A stretch of DNA of 16,135 nt, taken from Daldinia sp. FL1419. Taxonomy: Eukaryota; Ascomycota; Sordariomycetes; Xylariales; Hypoxylaceae. This document shows, piece by piece, positions 10,832 through 16,135 of the stretch. The translations under genes and the position numbers were made by a program. The notes under the pieces are model-generated. The model did not search any database. It worked only from the letters and a program-made list of their open reading frames with translations, and was not told the DNA's origin. The stretch covers positions 1-16,135 of the forward strand of contig MU623697.1 in NCBI GenBank assembly GCA_025201765.1, read 5' to 3'. The stretch's first letter is position 1; every line of letters begins with the position of its first letter.

Positions 10832-10983
10832 TATTACATAATATATAAAAAAAAAATTATAATTATAAAATTTAAATTGTTATTATTGTTATTAAGATTT
10901 TAGAATAGAGTGGTGAGGCTTTTATGGAATTGTTGTAAGGGAGAGAATTTTTCCACGCTATTTTTAGGCTTACTAATCCAACA
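10832..10983 (-). repeat. Right LTR (5' LTR of the minus-strand copia element)
   Basis: This 152-bp LTR is gap-free against 5558-5709. It ends CCAACA on the + strand, i.e. starts TGTTGG on the coding strand, the classic copia-like terminus. The promoter and RNA start would have been here for the minus-strand transcript. The other end has lost its TG (TATTAC where the left LTR has TGTCAC). Each LTR keeps the bases the other has lost, and all differences are transitions. Confidence 0.9.
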
Positions 10984-10988
10984 ATATG
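10984..10988. repeat. Right target-site duplication of the copia element (ATATG)
   Basis: Exact repeat of 5553-5557. LINE copy B resumes immediately after it. Confidence 0.85.
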
Positions 10989-11850
10989 GAAAAAAATAAT
11001 TCTAATAAATATAATTTAAAATAAATGCGGAACAATTTTAAGTAAATATAATCTTTTTAAAAAATTTTATTAATATATTATTATTTATATTTTTTTATTT
11101 AATTATAAGTTTTTTTTATTTAATATAAAGTTTTTAGAAATATTTATATTAAATAAATTATAATATTATTTTATATATAAATAATTAAATTTATTTAAAA
11201 AATTAATAGATTATTAATAGGATTTTATTGGAATTAGATAATGTTTTTTTATAATTTATATTAATTAAAAAAGTTTTTGGGGTTAAATTTTATTTAAATT
11301 AAGCCTGTATTAAAATATATTTAAAATATTTAAAAATTATATATTATATTATTTCCCTTTTATTACATTTATATTTAAAAATTTTTATTTTAAAATTTTT
11401 TTTATTAAATAAAAAGATTTTTAATTTTATTTTTTTAATATATATTTATAATAATATTAATATTTTATATTTTTATAAATTAAAATATTAATTATTAATT
11501 TTTGTGTTAAGGGGTAGTAATCAAATTGTTGGTGTAATAATATTTTTTTTGTGTTATTCTTATTTTTTTATTTAATGGTTTAAGAAGGTTTTTTTGGGGT
11601 GTTAATATTTTTTTTATTTAATATTTTAATTAATTTTGACTTTTGTAGTATGTATATTTGGTATTTAAATGATAATAAGGAGATTTTGCCTTTTTTTAGG
11701 TTTTTAAAATTCTATTTATTTTTAAATTTTCTATTTTATTTTTTAAATTTTGAAATTAAAGTTTTTATTATTTATATGGAATTTAATTATTATTATTATT
11801 ATATTTAAATAAAAGTATATTAGGGGGTAATTTAGTTTTATTTTTAATTG
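10989..11850 (-). pseudogene. LINE B ORF2: region after the RT domain
   Basis: Downstream of the reverse transcriptase, minus-strand frames near 11830-11800 show a P-P block followed by hydrophobic residues, like the L-P-P-L-D-L-Y-L segment found after the RT of Tad-like elements. Copy C shows the counterpart around 15935-15965. A 69-codon open stretch on the + strand at 11599-11808 is antisense to this region and has no coding support. Below 11600 no motif is recognisable. Confidence 0.55.
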
Positions 11851-13000
11851 TAATATTTTTGTTGTTTTGTATGTATTGCTAATTTCCTGTAGGTTGGTTG
11901 ATTAAATAGTATTTAATTTTTTAATAATATTTTTTATTTTATGATTTTGGTTTAAAATGTGTTATATTATTGTTTTATATATTATTATATTTTATATTAT
12001 CTTTGTGTAAATCTTTTTTATTTGGGTTATATTGTAACCTTATATTAATGTTATTAATTTGGAAAGGGTGTATTATTATTTTTTTAGTTTTGTTTTAATT
12101 ATTTTTAAGTATTTATTTTATTTAAGTTTTTTATTTAGTTATATTTTAAGGAACTTAATGTTTTTTTTAGGTTTAATAATTGTATTATTTAGTTTGATCT
12201 TTGTGGTTAGTGTTTGGTAAATTTTTATAAAATATATAGGTTTATTTTTTTATGTTATAAAAGTTATGTTATGTTTTTGTACCTAATTTAGGTATGTTTT
12301 GTATGTTTATTTTAATTTAATATAATTTTTGGTTATAGAATATCCTGTTATTAGTATATTTGTATTATTTATGAAGTTGATAATTAGGATATTTTTTTGA
12401 TTTAGTTTTTTATATAAAGTAATTATGTAAATAATAAATAAAATAAGTAATAATGGGAAATTTTGTGGGATATTTATAGTGAAGGAATAAACCTTACCTT
12501 TTTTATTATTAAGGATTAATTGTATCTTTTATTTTTCTATAAAATTATTTATTTAATTTATTATTTATATTAGGTATTTTTTTTAATATAATGTATATAT
12601 AAGCCTTTATGGTATGATGTTATTGAAAGTGCCTGAAATATTTAGTTGTAAGAGTGATATTATAGTGTTGATGTGCTATATGGCATATATAGTTTTTATT
12701 ATTATTTTAATAATTATTTTTGTAGATTTAATTAGTTTATTTTAATAATTATTTTTGTAGATTTAATTAGTTTATTTTTTATTTAATTTTTTAAAAATAG
12801 TTGGTATTATTCCATTATTTTTGTAATATAATTTATTATTATTTTTTAATTATTTTATTTATAATTTTTAAAAGAAATATTAGTTTATAAATATTTGGAA
12901 GGTTTTTTTCTTTTTTAAATTTTCTAAGTTTTGGTAGTATTATTATTATAGTTTTATAGAATGTCTTTAAATAATATTTAAATATAAAATTTTATATTAT
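11850..13000 (-). pseudogene. LINE B ORF2: reverse transcriptase domain
   Basis: Several RT blocks appear in correct order on the minus strand. Near 12950-12925 is T-I-I-I-I-L-P-K (T-V-V-L-x-K-P type), followed at about 12885-12860 by Y-K-L-I-F-L-L-K, a decayed Y-R-P-I-x-L-L-N. At 12660-12601 is L-L-Q-L-N-I-S-G-T-F-N-N, the motif A block L-D-x-x-G-A-F-D-N with Asp to Asn. At 12375-12350 is F-I-N-N-T-N-I-L, the catalytic F-V-D-D-T-N-x-L with both Asp lost by G-to-A. At 12230-11950 is the thumb region that copy C preserves much better. The domain would have carried out target-primed reverse transcription. Catalytic residues and frame are both destroyed, and a 35-bp tandem duplication at 12704-12773 adds a frameshift. 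Confidence 0.85.
12704..12773 (-). repeat. 35-bp perfect tandem duplication inside the LINE B RT gene
   Basis: Two identical 35-bp units (12704-12738 and 12739-12773), each starting ATTTTAATAATTATTTTTGT, lie head to tail between RT motifs. Thirty-five is not a multiple of three, so the duplication shifts the reading frame. Perfect identity between units suggests it arose after most of the deamination. Confidence 0.85.
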
Positions 13001-14650
13001 AATTATGATAAATGTTTCAAATAATTATTTTTTATATGTTTTAAAGAACTTTATTAGTAGTAAATTTTTGCTGGTAGTTTTTTATAATTTGATTGGTTTT
13101 AGAATTGTTTTTATTTTTTCCGGTTTTATTTCTTTAAATATATTAAATTTATTTTCCTAAGGTTTTTTTGGTTATGTGGTGGGGTTGGGGATATTAAATA
13201 AATTAGTTGTAGGATTTGGGAAAAATTTCTTCTTTAATATTATATTTTTTTCTTTTTTATTTATAGTTTATAATTTTTTGTTGGGTTAATAATATAATAT
13301 TAAAAGATTTTTTTTAATAGGTTATTAATTATGCAATTTAGCTTATTTTTTTATCTTTTATAGGATTTTATTATTTCCTAAAACTTTTATTAGGGTTAAT
13401 TTTTAGTTGTTTTTTTTGGTTTTGTTTATGGCTTTCTTTAGTGCTGCCTGAGTTTTATTGAGGGCTTCTTAGTACCTTTCCGTTTTTTGGTTTGTTTATT
13501 GTTTATATATTTTTTTTACCTTTTTACAAAATATTTTAATTTTGTTATTTTATTATAGCATTGATTGTATTACAGGTTAGGCGTGGCGCGGGGTTGCAAT
13601 TGAAGTAATCTTTTTTAATTTTTTGATAAGGTATTTTATATATTTATTAAATTTTTTAGGATTGTTCATTCCTTTTAGTATGTTTATATTTTATGTTTTT
13701 GTTTTTGTAAATTTTTTTTTTAAATATTTTTATGCCTAATCTTTTAATTTAAATTAATTTCAAATTAGGTTTAGATATAATATAATAATATTAAAATATT
13801 AAATAATATAATTAAATTCTTTTTAATTAAAAGGCCTTAATTTTAAGTATTTAAATCTTTTATTTATTTATATTAGGTTTAATGTTAAATTTTTATAACC
13901 CTATATTTGCCTAATTATTATACTTATTTTTGTAATAAATTTAAAATTTTACCAGATTATTAGCTTAAAGATTTTTGGAAATATATCAAAATATTTTTTT
14001 TTATTTTATAAGAAATAATATATATTAAAATTTTTTATTATTATATTTATACTATAAAGATTTTTTAATATTAATTTTAATAATAATAAATATTTATAAA
14101 TAAAATTTGATTTTATATATATTAATTATATAATAAAGATATTAAACCTTATTTAAATTAATATTATAACTTAATTATAACCTATTTTTTTTCTAATATT
14201 TTAAATTAATTCTTTTATATATATAAATTATGATTTAACTTATATTATACTATATTAATTTATAATTACTAAATTAAAAATAATCTAGTTTCCTATTATT
14301 AAAATAAGGTTTTTAAATAATTATAACATTTAATATCCTTTTATTTTTAAAGATTTAAAACATAATTTAATAACCTTTTCTTATATTCCAATATATTATA
14401 ATAATTATATAATTTTATATATAATTTATATAATATTCCTAGGGGGTCTATTACTTTCTTTAGGATAATCCCAATTGAAAACCATTATTATAATAAGATT
14501 TTCCTAATAAAAAAATTTTAAATTAAAAGAATATTATTATTAAATTTTATTTTTAAATAAATTTTTATATAAAATTTATTTTTTATTTTTATTTTCAATT
14601 TAGGAATATTATTTATTATAATGATTATTTTGGAAAAACCTGAAATATTT
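13000..14650 (-). pseudogene. LINE B ORF2: N-terminal part, endonuclease expected
   Basis: Between ORF1 and the RT, Tad-like elements encode an apurinic/apyrimidinic-type endonuclease that nicks the target. The position and length (about 1.6 kb) suit it, but I could not place the N-x-x, Q-E-P or G-D-F-N motifs in the decayed minus-strand frames. A less mutated portion at 13380-13620 reads as a basic segment rich in K, R and S, consistent with the linker between endonuclease and RT. A block near 14510-14460 retains C and G but has no motif I can name. Confidence 0.45.
13380..13625. other. GC-retaining patch inside LINE B
   Basis: Here CpG and GC-rich words survive, notably GGCGTGGCGCGGGG at 13580-13593 and CTGCCTGAG near 13444, amid sequence otherwise close to 90% A+T. 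On the minus strand it would fall in the ORF2 endonuclease/RT linker. RIP acts preferentially on CpA, so CpG- and CC-rich words with few CpA sites are expected to persist. The patch is a relic of the element's original composition. Confidence 0.55.
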
Positions 14651-14699
14651 TTGTTTTAGGAGTTTTACATTCTTTCCTTATTAAAGGCATAATTTTTTA

Positions 14700-15500
14700 T
14701 TTTTCTTAGAATTATTAATATAAAATTATTATATATAGTGCCACATATATTAAAAATATAACTAATATTATTCTTTTCTTTAAATTACCTTAACCTATAT
14801 ATATATATTTCTTTTACTACATTTTTACATTTAATTACTTTTAAATATTTTAAATTTTATACCTTATATACCCCATCACAATTCCAATATTTTTTTAGTA
14901 CCTTATACGTTAAATTACCCCCTTTATAAATAAAACCTACATATCTACTACATTTAAATTATTTTTTACAATATTTTATAATATATCTAAAATAATAACA
15001 TTTAAAATATTATATTATTTTTACATTCTTTACAAATAATTTATAAAAATAAAATTTAATTTTTTATAATAATTTATTAATACAAAACTAATAGGTTATA
15101 TTTAATCCACTAACTTTCATAATTAAGATAACAAATTTAACTTTTAAATATTTTTTAAATATAAGGTTAATTCTAAAGATCTTAATTTTATTCTCTTTTA
15201 AAAAAATCTTTACTAAACTTTATAAATTAACATAAGTATTTTTTAAATTAATTACTTTTAAATTTTTAATTATTATTATAAAAATCTTATTTATTTTAAT
15301 TATTTCTTAATTAAATACCTTTTTAATTTAATCTTAATTTTATTTTATATTATTTAATTTTAAATTAAAATATTATTATAATATTATTATTATAAAATTA
15401 ATATATTATTATAATTTTATTTTTATTAATTATATTATTAATAATTTGTATAATCTTTTTGAAATTTTATTTTAATATTTCTTATAATTTTATTATTATT
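14700..15500 (-). pseudogene. LINE B ORF1: Gag-like protein with three zinc knuckles
   Basis: One minus-strand frame contains three decayed CCHC knuckles in a row. At 15009-14968 it reads Y-F-K-C-Y-Y-F-R-Y-I-I-K-Y-C, which becomes C-x2-C-x4-H-x4-C when TAT is restored to TGT and CAT. A second, K-C-S-R-Y-V-G, follows at about 14965-14905. The third, at 14889-14850, reads Y-W-N-C-D-G-V-Y-K-V (C-x2-C-x3-H). The first and third were checked to be in the same frame. LINE ORF1 proteins of the Tad and I groups carry such knuckle arrays and bind element RNA. The upstream 500 bases should hold the rest of ORF1 but are too decayed to read. Stops and frameshifts make it non-functional. Confidence 0.75.
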
Positions 15501-15503
15501 TTA

Positions 15504-15850
15504 ACCTTTACAGCATAGAAAAGTGAGCTCATACATTTTACAAGGGCCTACCAAACACTAAGCACAAAGATTAAATTAAATAATACGGTTATTAAACCTA
15601 AAGAAAGTATTAGGTTCTTTAAAATATGGTTAAACAAGAAATTTAAGTGGAACAAATACCTAAGAACGATCAAAATAAAAATGGAGAGGCAGCGATACAC
15701 CTTCTTCAAGTTGGTGGTATTGATATAAGGTTGCAATACAGCCCAAATAAAAGAGATTTATATAAAAATAATATAGAATGCAATAACATATGGAATAGTA
15801 ATGTGGCACATTTTAAATTAAAATTATAAAATAAAAAATATTATTAAAAA
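15504..15850 (+). pseudogene. LINE C ORF2: reverse transcriptase C-terminal part, best-preserved coding remnant
   Basis: The + frame starting at 15504 reads T-F-T-A-stop-K-S-E-L-I-H-F-T-R and then is open for about 69 codons up to a TAA at 15726. It contains V-I-K-P-K-E-S-I-R-F-F-K-I-W-L-N-K, matching the fungal LINE pattern P-x-E-S-x-R-[FY]-L-G-x-W-L-D-x-K, followed by W-N-K-Y-L-R and I-K-x-K-M-E. After the TAA, in place of Trp in the conserved S-T-W-G-C block, come G-C-N-T-A-Q-I-K-E-I-Y, N-A-I-T-Y-G and W-H. These match the Y-x-x-V-I-R-x-A-x-x-Y-G-x-x-x-W-H block of Tad-like RTs. Two stops before 15760 are explained by single or double transitions at Gln and Trp codons. The F-V-D-D catalytic block lies upstream of the truncation, so this copy never encoded active RT. 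Confidence 0.85.
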
Positions 15851-16135
15851 ATTAAATATTATTTAATTAATTTATTTATAAAAAATTGGTAATATATATA
15901 AAATAATAAAAATATTATAATTAAAAATAGAATTATATTATTTTTTAATATATTTTTATTTAAATATAATAATAGTAATAATTAAGTTCCATATAAATAA
16001 TAAAGATTTTAATTTTAAAATTTAAGAAATAAAATAAAAAATTTAAAAATAAATGAAATTTTAAAAACCTAAAAAATAATAAAATTTTTTTATTATTGTA
16101 TAAATATTAGATATATATATTATAAAAATTAAAAT
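15504..16135 (+). mobile_element. LINE copy C: 5'-truncated copy, runs off the right edge
   Basis: This aligns to the reverse complement of LINE copy B from 12268 down to about 11622 at the window edge, in opposite orientation. Homology starts sharply at about 15504. The sequence to its left is the 5' part of copy B and does not match the sequence upstream of this point in the RT gene. This looks like the 5' truncation typical of LINE insertions, or a rearrangement joining two copies head to head. Bases 15504-15830 are lightly mutated. From 15830 to the edge C and G are almost gone. Confidence 0.85.

Larger units (their letters stand above)
5558..10983 (-). mobile_element. Ty1/copia-type LTR retrotransposon, nested in LINE copy B
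   Basis: This is a 5426-bp element bounded by two 152-bp LTRs and a 5-bp target duplication. Its coding strand is minus: the LTR starts TGTTGG on that strand (right copy), the integrase C-terminus (about 8161-8000) precedes the reverse transcriptase (7260 to about 6750), and a polypurine-like run lies next to the left (3') LTR. The order integrase then reverse transcriptase is the Ty1/copia order, opposite to gypsy. The total length fits a small fungal copia element with one gag-pol frame of about 1.4 kb codons. The interior is heavily deaminated. At 7130-10400 the + strand has C but almost no G, meaning the coding strand lost C. All frames are broken, so the element cannot move by itself. 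No primer-binding site could be recognised next to the 5' LTR (10815-10831). Confidence 0.9.
10989..15503 (-). mobile_element. LINE copy B, 5' segment: Tad-like non-LTR retrotransposon
   Basis: Read on the minus strand from about 15503 down to 10989, then continuing at 5557-4082 after the copia insert, this is a LINE of about 6 kb. In order it holds ORF1 with three CCHC knuckles, an interval where the endonuclease is expected, the reverse transcriptase, and the remaining ORF2/3' region. This architecture and the wording of the RT motifs resemble the Tad clade known from filamentous ascomycetes. Bases 11622-12268 pair in reverse orientation with copy C (15504-16135), and 10989-11340 with copy A (1-349). 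Patches alternate: 11500-13500 keeps G and lacks C on the + strand, while 13800-15480 does the reverse. Its 5' end abuts copy C at about 15503, so whether it is full-length is uncertain. ORF1 upstream of the knuckles is shorter than in Tad. Confidence 0.85.

Noticed and set aside
11599..11808. 69-codon plus-strand open frame with a hydrophobic, membrane-like translation
   Set aside because: It is antisense to LINE B ORF2. The F/Y/L/I-rich product is what T-rich, C-depleted DNA encodes in any frame, and the homologous copy C does not support it.
15548..15736. 62-codon minus-strand hydrophobic open frame ending in a V-L-S-V-W motif, with a look-alike at 12151-12220 (+)
   Set aside because: The look-alike first suggested a conserved membrane peptide. 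The similarity is explained by the two LINE copies (B and C), and the real coding sense is the opposite strand, which reads as reverse transcriptase.
15647..15829. 60-codon plus-strand open frame as a real gene
   Set aside because: It is in a different frame from the reverse transcriptase motifs that run through the same bases (frame starting at 15504), and it needs a GTG start. It is a shadow of the LINE ORF2 fossil.
1..16135. Mitochondrial, plastid, plasmid, Plasmodium-like or AT-rich bacterial DNA
   Set aside because: There are no tRNA, rRNA or intact genes, and transition-only divergence between retrotransposon copies with Tad-like LINE and copia motifs points to a fungal nuclear repeat block.

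Overview
The window is an extremely AT-rich block, about 85-90% A+T by eye, with no intact gene on either strand. It looks like a RIP-type (repeat-induced point mutation) AT-rich isochore of a filamentous ascomycete (Pezizomycotina). Every homologous pair that can be aligned inside the window differs almost only by C/T and G/A transitions. TpA is very common. Surviving C and G sit mostly in CC/GG, CT or AG contexts, and long patches have lost nearly all C or nearly all G on one strand. No host gene, tRNA, rRNA, CRISPR array or bacterial feature was seen. The species cannot be named from this sequence.

The layout is a nest of dead retrotransposons. (1) Bases 1-1831 (+) are the 3' part of a non-LTR element (LINE copy A) ending in a (TAAA)n tail. 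(2) Bases 1832-4081 are a 2.25 kb segment holding a ruined gag of a probable Ty3/gypsy-type element (CCHC knuckle at 2103-2144), a lightly mutated stretch around 2690-3200, and A-rich sequence with nothing recognisable. (3) Bases 4082-15503 (-) are a longer LINE of the same family (copy B), about 6 kb once the insert is removed. It has ORF1 with three zinc knuckles near 14850-15009, then an ORF2 reverse transcriptase at about 11850-12990, and a TTTA-repeat 3' end at about 4086. (4) Bases 5558-10983 (-) are a Ty1/copia retrotransposon inserted into copy B. It has two 152-bp LTRs, a perfect 5-bp target duplication (ATATG), and recognisable integrase C-terminus and reverse transcriptase. LINE copy A supplies the matching empty site near 349-353. 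(5) From 15504 to the right edge (+) is a third, 5'-truncated LINE copy (C), abutting the 5' end of B in the opposite orientation. Its first 330 bases are lightly mutated and read clearly as a Tad-like LINE reverse transcriptase.

The identifications rest on reading translations with C-to-T and G-to-A changes in mind (Gln to stop, Trp to stop, Cys to Tyr, His to Tyr, Asp to Asn) and on aligning copies within the window by eye. The order of events can be partly read: LINE copies first, copia insertion into LINE B, then deamination of all of them. I found no new functional system. The noteworthy content is the fossil record itself: mutually inverted LINE copies, strand-asymmetric deamination patches, and a nested insertion with a built-in empty-site control.
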